A stretch of 64,000 bases of DNA from Massilia sp. CFBP 13721 (lineage in GTDB: Bacteria; Pseudomonadota; Gammaproteobacteria; Burkholderiales; Burkholderiaceae_D): contig NZ_JACYUY010000018.1 in assembly GCF_014842025.1 (NCBI RefSeq), positions 17,329-81,328 of the forward strand, written 5' to 3'. The translations under genes were made by a program, and so were the position numbers. Under the pieces are notes generated by a model, which saw nothing but the letters and a program-made list of their open reading frames with translations, had not been told where the DNA came from and ran no database searches. Below, piece after piece: positions 1-7,479 of the stretch (position 1 is its first letter; every line of letters starts with the position of its first letter).

Positions 1-1595
1 GGGCCTATGCACCCATGCTCGACCGGGTCTTCCGCAACACCTCGCTGGTCGTTACAAGTGCGATCGTTCTGGTGGTCCTCTCTGGCTTGCTCGTCTCGCG
101 GCTCGGCAGTGAATTCATTCCGAGCCTGAGCGAAGGCGACCTGGCAATCCAGTCGCTGCGCATTCCCGGTACCAGCCTGAGCCAATCGCTGGAGATGCAG
201 AAGAAAGTGGAAGCGGGACTCAAGGCGAAATTCCCCGAGATCGATCGGGTGTTCGCCAGGACCGGTACTGCCGAGATTGCATCCGATCCGATGCCGCCGA
301 ATATCTCGGATGGTTACATCATGCTCAAGCCCGAATCGGACTGGCCGGCGCCAAAGAAGAGCCGTCCTGAATTGGTCACAGCGATCCAGGAGGAGGCGGA
401 AAAATACGCGGGCAATGCCTATGAATTTTCGCAGCCAATCCAACTGCGTTTCAACGAGCTGATCTCCGGCGTGCGCAGTGATGTCGCAGTCAAGATCTTT
501 GGCGACGACATGGATGTGCTTGCTACTACAGGCAAGGAAATCGCGGAAGTGCTTCAGCGAATTCCTGGTGCGGCGGAAGTGAAGGTAGAGCAGACCGGTG
601 GCCTGCCGATGCTGACTGTGAACATTGATAGGGAAAAAACTGCGCGCTATGGACTGAATATCGGCGACGTGCAAGAAGCTCTGTCGATTGCAACAGGTGG
701 ACGCGAGGCCGGAACCATGTTCGAGGGAGATCGGCGTTTCGACATCGTCGTTCGACTGCCGGAAACGCTACGCACCGATCTCGATGCGCTCAGGCAGCTG
801 CCTGTCTCGCTTCCTAGCAAGGACGGCGCCGCGGCGACCTACATTCCGCTCGGTGAGGTAGCCACTCTCGATTTCGCGCCAGGTCCGAACCAGATCAGCC
901 GCGAGAACGGAAAACGCCGCATCGTCGTCAGTGCAAACGTTCGCGGGCGCGATATCGGCAGCTTTGTGCCGGAGGCGGCAGCCGCCATCCAAAAACAGGT
1001 CAAAGTGCCTGCTGGTTACTGGACAAGCTGGGGCGGTACTTTCGAGCAATTGCAGTCTGCTACCGCGCGCCTGCAAGTCGTTGTTCCCTTAGCCCTCTTC
1101 ATTGTGTTCGTACTCTTGTTCATGATGTTCAACAACGTTAAAGACGGCTTACTTGTCTTTACAGGCATCCCGTTCGCCCTGACCGGCGGTGTCATCGCCC
1201 TGGCTTTGCGTGGCATTCCAATGTCGATATCGGCTGCGGTCGGATTCATTGCGCTTTCCGGCGTGGCGGTCCTGAACGGTCTAGTGATGATCTCGTATAT
1301 CCGGACCTTGCGCGAAGAGGGCATGGGGCTCGACCGGGCGATTACACATGGGGCATTGACACGGCTGCGCCCTGTGCTGATGACGGCGCTGGTAGCGTCG
1401 CTGGGCTTCGTGCCGATGGCAATCGCGACCGGCACGGGTGCGGAAGTACAGAGGCCTCTAGCGACGGTGGTTATCGGCGGTATTCTTTCTTCAACTGCGC
1501 TGACTCTCCTCGTTCTTCCACTGCTTTACCGCCTGGTTCATCGCAAGGATAGCGATGAGGTCCCGGCGGAGCCGGAAAAAATCCTGGTGCATTGA
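1..1595 (+). CDS. czcA: CzcA-type heavy-metal RND efflux pump, C-terminal half (5' end outside window)
   Basis: This is the inner-membrane proton/cation antiporter of a CzcCBA-type tripartite pump, which exports Co, Zn or Cd from periplasm and cytosol. The frame is already open at the left edge, so the ATG at 15 is internal. About 530 residues are visible against roughly 1040 to 1060 in the family. Visible parts are the second periplasmic pore loop and the last transmembrane bundle, including the stretch VGFIALSGVAVLNGLVMISY and the closing LRPVLMTALVASLGFVPMA typical of HME-RND pumps. It ends 48 bases before a gene for a CDF-like membrane protein and is followed by czcD, so the missing upstream neighbours are presumably czcC and czcB. 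The family is certain. The exact substrate is inferred from the czcD neighbour. Confidence 0.95.
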   Translation, partial: AYAPMLDRVFRNTSLVVTSAIVLVVLSGLLVSRLGSEFIPSLSEGDLAIQSLRIPGTSLSQSLEMQKKVEAGLKAKFPEIDRVFARTGTAEIASDPMPPNISDGYIMLKPESDWPAPKKSRPELVTAIQEEAEKYAGNAYEFSQPIQLRFNELISGVRSDVAVKIFGDDMDVLATTGKEIAEVLQRIPGAAEVKVEQTGGLPMLTVNIDREKTARYGLNIGDVQEALSIATGGREAGTMFEGDRRFDIVVRLPETLRTDLDALRQLPVSLPSKDGAAATYIPLGEVATLDFAPGPNQISRENGKRRIVVSANVRGRDIGSFVPEAAAAIQKQVKVPAGYWTSWGGTFEQLQSATARLQVVVPLALFIVFVLLFMMFNNVKDGLLVFTGIPFALTGGVIALALRGIPMSISAAVGFIALSGVAVLNGLVMISYIRTLREEGMGLDRAITHGALTRLRPVLMTALVASLGFVPMAIATGTGAEVQRPLATVVIGGILSSTALTLLVLPLLYRLVHRKDSDEVPAEPEKILVH

Positions 1596-1643
1596 GCTAG
1601 CCGGGCCGCGAAGAAATCGAGCGGCCCGGCTGAGGAGAACGAA

Positions 1644-2228
1644 ATGAGCCGGAACCGCGCGAGCCTATGCACGCGCAGTCTGACAAGACTGGACCTGACT
1701 GCGCACGGAGCGGCCTTGGTCAGTTGCACCATTGGTGGGGTTTTTCTGGAAAGTGTTGTCCTGATGGGGGCAGCTTCCCACCATCTAGCCACAATCGGAA
1801 TTCGACTGCTAACCGCTGAGCAAAGGAATGAACAACCCCAGACTCCACGCGACAACATCATGTTCTCAATCGGGCAAGTCGCCCTCTGGACTTGCTGCAT
1901 GAGCCTTGCTGTCTATGTTGCTTCACGTGGCGCGCACGGTATGTTTCATGCCAAGCATCTCAATGCAATTGCAGTGCTTGGCTTTGCGATGCCTGGGGTG
2001 CTTGGCTGCCTGACTAGTGCGGCTTTGGTCCGCCGCTCTGTCAATCCGGGCAGGTACATTGATAAAGCAGACGCCCTGTTGTCAGCAGTACCGAGTGCGC
2101 TTGTCCTGTGTGTCGCTGGCGGCGCGCTTTTGGTTGATGGAGGAAAGCTCGATGCAATCGTCGGCCTTGCGATTATTTTGATGCTTGGTGTACGCACCCT
2201 TGTCTGCCTGGCGCGGGCACTAGACTAA
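1644..2228 (+). CDS. CDF-like integral membrane protein lacking the metal site
   Basis: The protein has 194 residues and several hydrophobic segments (about 25-45, 72-95, 105-130, 140-165, 170-190). The order of segments and the C-terminal stretch KADALLSAVPSALVLC then LDAIVGLAIILMLGVRTL resemble the transmembrane half of cation diffusion facilitators such as the neighbouring CzcD. However, the paired HxxxD residues that bind metal in CDF proteins are not there, and there is no cytoplasmic C-terminal domain. The start is supported by GGAG a few bases upstream. It lies between czcA and czcD on the same strand, so it is probably co-transcribed. The CDF relationship is my inference from the segment pattern. 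It could instead be an unrelated accessory membrane protein of the czc cluster. Confidence 0.6.
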   Translation: MSRNRASLCTRSLTRLDLTAHGAALVSCTIGGVFLESVVLMGAASHHLATIGIRLLTAEQRNEQPQTPRDNIMFSIGQVALWTCCMSLAVYVASRGAHGMFHAKHLNAIAVLGFAMPGVLGCLTSAALVRRSVNPGRYIDKADALLSAVPSALVLCVAGGALLVDGGKLDAIVGLAIILMLGVRTLVCLARALD

Positions 2229-2250
2229 AGCGTTATGGAAAGGAGAACAA

Positions 2251-2433
2251 ATGAAGCTTTTACAACTGCCGATAGAATCACTGGACCAGGTCAGCAAATT
2301 ATTTGGTATCGCAGCACTGGTCCTGTTTGGGGTCGTGATGCTGTTCCTTGGATGGCTGAAGTATAAGGATCGGGACAGTCCGAAGGTAAATACCCCTCAC
2401 AAGCGCACGAAACGCAAAGCAAAGCGAAAGTAA
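2251..2433 (+). CDS. small single-span membrane protein with a basic tail
   Basis: This 60-residue protein has one hydrophobic span (about residues 17-36) followed by a charged tail ending in a run of Lys and Arg (KRTKRKAKRK). It has a good ribosome binding site (AAGGAG) and sits 22 bases behind the CDF-like gene and about 130 bases before czcD, so it is likely part of the czc transcript. A similar small protein, with one span and a basic end, lies at 38763. The function is not known. A role as a small regulator or stabiliser of a transporter would fit but cannot be shown from sequence. Confidence 0.6.
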   Translation: MKLLQLPIESLDQVSKLFGIAALVLFGVVMLFLGWLKYKDRDSPKVNTPHKRTKRKAKRK

Positions 2434-2562
2434 TGGACGTCCGCCAAGCCCAAGCAAGCAGACGTTAGTCCATCAAGTAAAAAGTCACACATCTAGGCCA
2501 CATGAACGGATGCATTTTCGTATCCGGCAGGACCGCCATAATTACCATGTAAGGGAAAAACG

Positions 2563-3549
2563 ATGGGTTCAGGACATTCGCATGCAGCACAGCCTGGCCA
2601 GAGCGAGCGCCCGCTCTGGATCGCGCTCATTCTTACAACGGCGTTTCTCATCGCCGAAATCGTCGGGGGCATCCTCACCAACAGCCTCGCACTGATCTCC
2701 GATGCGGCGCATATGTTTACCGACACCGCGGCACTGGCAATCTCACTTGCCGCGATTCGCATTGGTAGGCGGCCGGCAGACACCTCGCGCACATTTGGCT
2801 ACTACCGCTTCGAGATTCTCGCGGCTGCCTTCAACGCCATACTGCTTTTTTTAGTGGCGATTTATATCCTGTACGAAGCCTACCAACGTCTAAATAATCC
2901 GCCCGAAATCGAGTCAGGAACAATGCTCTACGTGGCCGCCTTTGGACTCGTCGTGAACCTCATCAGTATGAGGTTGCTGTCGAGTGGCAAAGACAGTAGC
3001 CTGAACATCAAGGGCGCCTACCTCGAAGTGTGGAGCGATATGCTGGGCTCGATCGGTGTCATTATTGGCGCCCTTGTGATTCGATACACCGGCTGGGGTT
3101 GGGTTGATTCGGCTATCGCCGTAGGTATCGGGCTGTGGGTCTTGCCACGCACCTGGACCCTGCTCAAGGCAAGCATGAATGTGCTGCTTGAAGGCGCGCC
3201 TGAAGGACTTGGCATCGGCGAGGTCAAGGAGGTGATTGCGGCCGTGCCGGGTGTAGCCAGTGTGCACGACCTGCATGTCTGGTCGATTACGAGTGGAAAA
3301 TCCAGCCTGACAGTACACGTCGTGCAGCGTGAGGATGTCACCGATCCGCAAGCCCTCTTAACGACCATCCGCCAGCTCGTCGCGGAGAAGTACGACATCC
3401 ACCACTGCACCATCCAGATCGAAACGAGCCCCTGCGAGGAAGCACTGGAGGAGCATCGCTTTGTCCCGGCTGACAATAAAGAGCACGCCGACCACATCGA
3501 TCACGCCGAGCATTCCGGACACGAAGAACACGAAGGAGAAAAGCAATGA
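2563..3549 (+). CDS. czcD: CzcD-type cation diffusion facilitator (Zn/Co/Cd export)
   Basis: This 328-residue CDF antiporter exports divalent cations from cytosol to periplasm in exchange for protons. The N-terminus has HSH. Transmembrane segment 2 carries the metal motif SDAAHMFTD (H50, D54) and segment 5 carries EVWSD (E155, D159), so a Glu stands where many CDF proteins have His. A cytoplasmic domain follows (about 210-300) with the HDLHVWSI motif. The last 30 residues are rich in His, Asp and Glu. Its stop overlaps the start of gmhA by four bases (ATGA), so the two are translationally coupled. In Cupriavidus, CzcD also tunes czc expression by lowering cytosolic metal, which fits its place behind czcA. 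Confidence 0.95.
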   Translation: MGSGHSHAAQPGQSERPLWIALILTTAFLIAEIVGGILTNSLALISDAAHMFTDTAALAISLAAIRIGRRPADTSRTFGYYRFEILAAAFNAILLFLVAIYILYEAYQRLNNPPEIESGTMLYVAAFGLVVNLISMRLLSSGKDSSLNIKGAYLEVWSDMLGSIGVIIGALVIRYTGWGWVDSAIAVGIGLWVLPRTWTLLKASMNVLLEGAPEGLGIGEVKEVIAAVPGVASVHDLHVWSITSGKSSLTVHVVQREDVTDPQALLTTIRQLVAEKYDIHHCTIQIETSPCEEALEEHRFVPADNKEHADHIDHAEHSGHEEHEGEKQ

Positions 3550-4142
3550 TCGACCATATTCGGAACAATCTGATCGAAGCACGCTCTGCGCTTGACAGCC
3601 TCATTAACGATAGTGCCCAGCTCGGCAATATCGAGGCGGGCGCGGCCCTCTTGATTGATGCACTTGGCAATGGCCGACGGGTCATCTCTTGCGGAAATGG
3701 TGGCTCGATGTGCGACGCGATGCACTTGGCTGAAGAACTGTCAGGAAGGTTTCGCGAAAACCGCCCCGCCATGGCGGCGGTGGCGATCAGCGACCCAAGC
3801 TATATCAGTTGTGTCGCCAACGATTATGGATACGAGCAGGTGTTTGCTCGTTTTGTTGAGGGCAACGGTGCTGCCGGCGACATTCTTTTCGCGATCAGCA
3901 CAAGCGGTAGCAGCCCATCGGTTCTTCTTGGCGCGCAGGCCGCCCGCGCAAAAGGAATGAAGGTCGTTGGATTGACTGGACGGCCGGGATCGCAGCTCGA
4001 GCAATTTGTCGACGTAACCATCTGCACGAGCGCAGGACGATATGCTGACCGGGTTCAGGAACTGCATATCAAGGTCATCCATATTTTGATCGAGCTAGTG
4101 GAACGTAGTCTGCAACCGGCGAACTATCCGCCAAAGGGGTAA
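3546..4142 (+). CDS. gmhA: GmhA-type sedoheptulose-7-phosphate isomerase
   Basis: This 198-residue SIS-domain enzyme belongs to the GmhA/LpcA family, which converts sedoheptulose 7-phosphate to D-glycero-D-manno-heptose 7-phosphate, the first step to lipopolysaccharide core heptose. The phosphate-binding Ser/Thr-rich stretch STSGSS is at about 118-123. Residues matching the zinc site known from Burkholderia GmhA are intact: H60, E64, Q171 and H179. Translation is coupled to czcD by an ATGA overlap and an upstream GGAG. An LPS core gene inside a czc operon is unusual. Together with kdsA at 5814 it suggests that the island also changes or protects the outer membrane under metal stress. A remnant of a second copy lies at 10639. 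Confidence 0.92.
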   Translation: MIDHIRNNLIEARSALDSLINDSAQLGNIEAGAALLIDALGNGRRVISCGNGGSMCDAMHLAEELSGRFRENRPAMAAVAISDPSYISCVANDYGYEQVFARFVEGNGAAGDILFAISTSGSSPSVLLGAQAARAKGMKVVGLTGRPGSQLEQFVDVTICTSAGRYADRVQELHIKVIHILIELVERSLQPANYPPKG

Positions 4143-4313
4143 GCCGGAACCAATGTCGCAGCGTGAGCCAGGGGTTGTGGGCGCATGTCCCAGACCATCG
4201 TTTCCGTGCCTGGGAACCCGGGCGACCACGATCGGTTTCTTCCGATAGGCATCGACCGGGTTGGTCCGGGTTTCCGTGTATGCACCGGCTCAAAGTGCAT
4301 AGCGCCTGGCTTC

Positions 4314-4667
4314 TTACATATCACGCTCACGGGCATGTTTGTCGCATGCAGCTGCACAGGCTTCGCACGCTGCTTTACATGCGGCGCAATGTGCATGCTT
4401 GTCAGCATGCGGTGCACATGCCGCTGCGCAGGCCCTGCAAATATGCGCACAGAGCGTACAGAAGTCGCCGTGATGCTCCGATCCGCGAGCCAACGCATTC
4501 ATGGTTGCGCTGCAAATATCGGCGCAATCGAGATTGATCAATGCACAATTGGCCCCCCCACCCTCGCGAATGTCGGCCGCAGCACATGCTTGGGCGGCAT
4601 GGATGGCTTCTTCACATGCCTCGATACAGGCCTGCAGGTTGTTCTCGTGACTCGTCGTAGTTTGCAT
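4314..4667 (-). CDS. Cys-rich four-helix-bundle copper storage-type protein (Csp/DUF326)
   Basis: This 117-residue protein has 16 cysteines spaced in helical CxxC and CxxxC patterns across the chain, as in the four-helix-bundle copper storage proteins (Csp; many are annotated DUF326). Those proteins bind many Cu(I) ions in the core of the bundle. There is no signal peptide, so the cytosol is the expected site, as for Csp3. It has a strong AGGAGG site before the ATG and stands alone on the minus strand, facing the czcD-gmhA operon. A second member is at 47612. Copper binding is inferred from the family. The spacing and number of cysteines are seen directly. Confidence 0.85.
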   Translation of the reverse strand: MQTTTSHENNLQACIEACEEAIHAAQACAAADIREGGGANCALINLDCADICSATMNALARGSEHHGDFCTLCAHICRACAAACAPHADKHAHCAACKAACEACAAACDKHARERDM

Positions 4668-4965
4668 ATGGTCCTCCTTAGCGGGTTCAAAAACAGAGTG
4701 ATTCTCACGCGTTCACAAGGTTAGACCTACACCTAATAATTACGCGCGGAATTGCAAGTTGCCTCATCGCCTAAAGAAGGTAAAAGCGGTTTTCGTTTCT
4801 TGCGGCTCAAGTTGTCATCGTCGTTTTGTGCTCGATTGTGTTCACGAAAGCAAAGCCGTCACCGTTACATTTAGCCGGAGCGGTCTGCTACCTAAAACGC
4901 GGATCGGAACCGGGTGGATGCAAGCGTATATGGCAGGATGGGAACCAGCGTCGCAACCGCATATC

Positions 4966-5256
4966 CTAGATATGGCGACTGGTGAATATCCGGGGATGTG
5001 AGACTTGTTCGCCCAAGAGAAAGTACAACATGACTGCCGCCAGATAGAGAGCGGCGTAAACGGTATATACCTTTTGGCGGGGTGCCGCATGCCGGTGGAG
5101 CAGGTAAAAGAATATCGATCCGGCGACGGCCGCTGGAAGGAGAAAGATTGCCGTAACCCGATGATGCAGCCAGAAAATGGGTATGACCCCTCCGACCATC
5201 TCTGCGAGGAACGTCAAGAAATAGAGCAAATACAGGCGAATCATCTTGCACGCCAA
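4966..5256 (-). pseudogene. YnfA-like small membrane transporter, C-terminus probably broken
   Basis: The open frame gives 96 residues, and about residues 5-82 match the YnfA family (about 108 residues, four spans, SMR-like fold): LLYFLTFLAEMVGGVIPIFW, then FLLPAAVAG and KVYTVYAALYLAAVMLYFLL. After GEQVSHP the match stops and the frame ends 10 residues later, so the fourth span is missing. In another reading frame of the same strand, just downstream (about 4915-4975), a hydrophobic stretch YLGYAVATLVPILPYTL is present and could be the lost fourth span. A frameshift near 4990-5000 is therefore likely. YnfA proteins are poorly characterised; some are linked to drug efflux. The family match is seen directly. 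The frameshift is an inference. Confidence 0.6.
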
Positions 5257-5526
5257 AAATCAATTTGCTCGATTTTATCCCGGAGCGATGACTGCGCGTG
5301 CACTGCATCGCAGCCAAACGGCCGCGGATCTCTCCTTCCCAATCGGCGAAAGGTGACGGCACTGATCTTCATGCATGGGGAGGCGTGGACTGGACCACGG
5401 GCTGGCTTGCGCGCGAAGCCGCGCCCCCCGGTACTGGTGCAGTCGCGGGATGCGCTGACGAAACCGCCCTTTGTCCCGCAGTATGGTGGCCCGGTTGATT
5501 CGGCATGGAATTGCAAACCCTTCCGA

Positions 5527-5769
5527 TCACGCCGGTCCCCGCTCGACATCGCCCGCATCCGTTTCGCCCCCGCTTTCGATATCGACGCGGTTTGCCGAGC
5601 CCTCGGAATCTTCGACGCTGTCGATCACGGGAGATGCATCGCTATCGACGCGCTCGACATCGGCATCGACGTTCATGCCGCGCGTCGTCTCGACGTCGGT
5701 TTCGCTCTCAGGACGCTTGGGATCGTCTGGCGACGGAGCGGGGACTTGCGCACGTTTTTTTGTTGCCAT
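5527..5769 (-). CDS. small acidic hypothetical protein
   Basis: This protein of about 80 residues starts MATKKR and then is rich in Asp, Glu, Ser and Pro, with no hydrophobic segment and no cysteines. It looks intrinsically disordered. The start at 5769 is preferred over the in-frame ATG at 5781 because GGAG lies six bases before it. It is directly downstream of kdsA (33 bases beyond its stop) on the same strand. I do not recognise a family. It may be a genuine small gene or a chance open frame; the ribosome binding site and the position behind kdsA are the arguments for it. Confidence 0.4.
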   Translation of the reverse strand: MATKKRAQVPAPSPDDPKRPESETDVETTRGMNVDADVERVDSDASPVIDSVEDSEGSANRVDIESGGETDAGDVERGPA

Positions 5770-5813
5770 CAAATTCTCCAAAATCCGAATGGGATGAAAG
5801 TATCACTATCGAT

Positions 5814-6656
5814 CTACGCGATTTCAATTGGTTGCAAGGACTTTATTAGGTCGTCCATTGCCTTCAGTTGCGAAAGAAATGCTTCGAGGACGTCGAGGGG
5901 CAAGGCGCTGGGCCCATCGCATTTTGCGGAATCCGGATCGGGGTGGGCTTCCAGGAAAATTCCGCCGAGGCCCACGGCGACACCAGCACGGGCTAACTCC
6001 ACGATTTGCCCACGCCTCCCTCCAGAGGTCGAACTCATCGGGTCACGCTGCTGCAGTGCATGGGTTACGTCGAAAACAAGTGGTATGCCGGGGCAGGCCT
6101 TCTTCATGACACCGAAACCGAGCATGTCGACGACGAGGTTGTCGTATCCGAAGCAGGTGCCGCGGTCGCACAACATGACCTGATCGTTGCCGGCTTCCTT
6201 GAATTTTTCGACAATATGGGCCGTCTGGGTTGGACTGAGAAACTGAGGCTTCTTGATATTGATAACCCGCCCCGTTTTTGCCAGCGCAATAACGATGTCG
6301 GTCTGCCTCGCTAGAAACGCAGGCAACTGCAGCACGTCGACGGTTTCTGCGACGACGGCAGCCTGCGCCGGTTCGTGAATATCCGTGAGAAGCGGGACCC
6401 CAAAGGTCGTTTTGACTTTCTCCAACATACGCATACCGGCCTCAAGTCCAGGGCCGCGGAACGAATGTATCGATGATCGGTTCGCTTTGTCGAAGCTGGC
6501 CTTGAACACGTAGGGAATACCCAACTTGTCAGTCACCCGGACGAATTCTTCGCAGGTACGGAGCGCTAGGTCCAACGATTCGAGTACATTAATTCCCCCG
6601 AACACCACTAACGGAGCATCGTTTCCAATCTTCAAACGCTCAGCAATTTTGATCAT
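5814..6656 (-). CDS. kdsA: 3-deoxy-8-phosphooctulonate synthase (KDO-8-P synthase)
   Basis: This 280-residue cytosolic enzyme condenses phosphoenolpyruvate with arabinose 5-phosphate to KDO 8-phosphate, the precursor of the Kdo that links lipid A to the LPS core. It matches KdsA along its full length: FGGINVLES near the start, KASFDKANRSS, QLPAFLARQTD, FDVTHALQ and EAHPDP near the end. The Asn in GGINVLE is where metal-dependent KdsA enzymes have Cys, so this should be the metal-independent class. The start at 6656 (MIKIAERL) is chosen because AAGGAAA lies before it; an upstream in-frame ATG at 6698 lacks support. It is next to a ZIP transporter and a metal ATPase rather than other LPS genes, so it is likely a second, island-borne copy. 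Confidence 0.93.
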   Translation of the reverse strand: MIKIAERLKIGNDAPLVVFGGINVLESLDLALRTCEEFVRVTDKLGIPYVFKASFDKANRSSIHSFRGPGLEAGMRMLEKVKTTFGVPLLTDIHEPAQAAVVAETVDVLQLPAFLARQTDIVIALAKTGRVINIKKPQFLSPTQTAHIVEKFKEAGNDQVMLCDRGTCFGYDNLVVDMLGFGVMKKACPGIPLVFDVTHALQQRDPMSSTSGGRRGQIVELARAGVAVGLGGIFLEAHPDPDSAKCDGPSALPLDVLEAFLSQLKAMDDLIKSLQPIEIA

Positions 6657-6759
6657 CGTTTTTTTTCCTTGATGCGACAACACTTCACAGATGCTCACGC
6701 CGGCGATTCAAAGGCACCGCGCGGCAGGACAATTGCTTTATTTGGCTCTCGCCTTTAGC

Positions 6760-7479
6760 TCATATAAACATATCGATCATAAAGAGCAGGATGAACCCGA
6801 GGAAGAACATTGCCGTCTGGCCCGGTGTTTCCTTGCCTTCGTGAGCTTCCACCAATAACTCCTCGGTGACCAAATAAAGCAATGCGGCCACGCCGAACGC
6901 CAGTAAAGCGTCGATAAACACCGGGGTCACGCTGTTGAGTATGACGGCGCCGGCCCCGGCCCCTGCCAGCAGCCCGATACCGAGGATCCCGGCAGTAACG
7001 CCGATCCTGATCGATGTCTGGCCGACCGTACGCAATGAAGTCGCGCATGAGGCGCCAAGAAAAAACAGTTCTAGTACCAAGCCAATCGTTAGCAGCAGGC
7101 CTTGCTTCTCTCCCGCCGCGAACGATAGCCCGATCAATGCGCCGTCGAGGACAACGTCGACGCCCATCGCGGTGAGCAGCGCGCGCGGATCGCGACCTTC
7201 CTCGGCGTCTCCGCCTCTCTCGCTCCACCATTTCAATCCAAGCATGAAGGCGACGCCGAGCGAGAATCCGATTAAGGTGGGCCAAGGCAGGCGCCGATGC
7301 ATCAGGTCCGGCAACAACTCGACAGCCAGGACGCTGAAGACCGTACCCGCGGCAAAATGTTGAACCGCGCTGCGCAAGCCGGCGCCAGGTTGCTTGATGA
7401 GCGCGAGCATAGCGCCGGCCAGGGTGGCGACGGCAGGGAGCGCCGCATACATCATCACTTTCGACAAGGTGGCTGTCAC
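6760..7479 (-). CDS. ZIP-family metal transporter
   Basis: This 239-residue protein has about eight hydrophobic spans. The ZIP signature segments are recognisable: HFAAGTVFSVLAVELLPD early on, VDVVLDGALIGLSFAAG in the middle, and EELLVEAHEG near the C-terminus, which carry the metal-pathway residues in span 4 and 5 positions. ZIP proteins move Zn, Fe or Mn down-gradient, usually into the cytosol. Translation starts at GTG (7479) with a strong GGAGG seven bases upstream. The GTG overlaps the stop of the P1B-4 ATPase, so the two are one transcriptional unit. Pairing an importer-type fold with an exporter ATPase is noteworthy; direction of transport cannot be told from sequence. Confidence 0.85.
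   Translation of the reverse strand: MTATLSKVMMYAALPAVATLAGAMLALIKQPGAGLRSAVQHFAAGTVFSVLAVELLPDLMHRRLPWPTLIGFSLGVAFMLGLKWWSERGGDAEEGRDPRALLTAMGVDVVLDGALIGLSFAAGEKQGLLLTIGLVLELFFLGASCATSLRTVGQTSIRIGVTAGILGIGLLAGAGAGAVILNSVTPVFIDALLAFGVAALLYLVTEELLVEAHEGKETPGQTAMFFLGFILLFMIDMFI

Noticed and set aside
768..1435. Open frames on the minus strand of czcA
   Set aside because: They are shadows of the real gene; no ribosome binding site or family match.
5005..6183. Plus-strand frame of 392 residues over kdsA
   Set aside because: Antisense to kdsA, which is certain; composition is that of a shadow frame.
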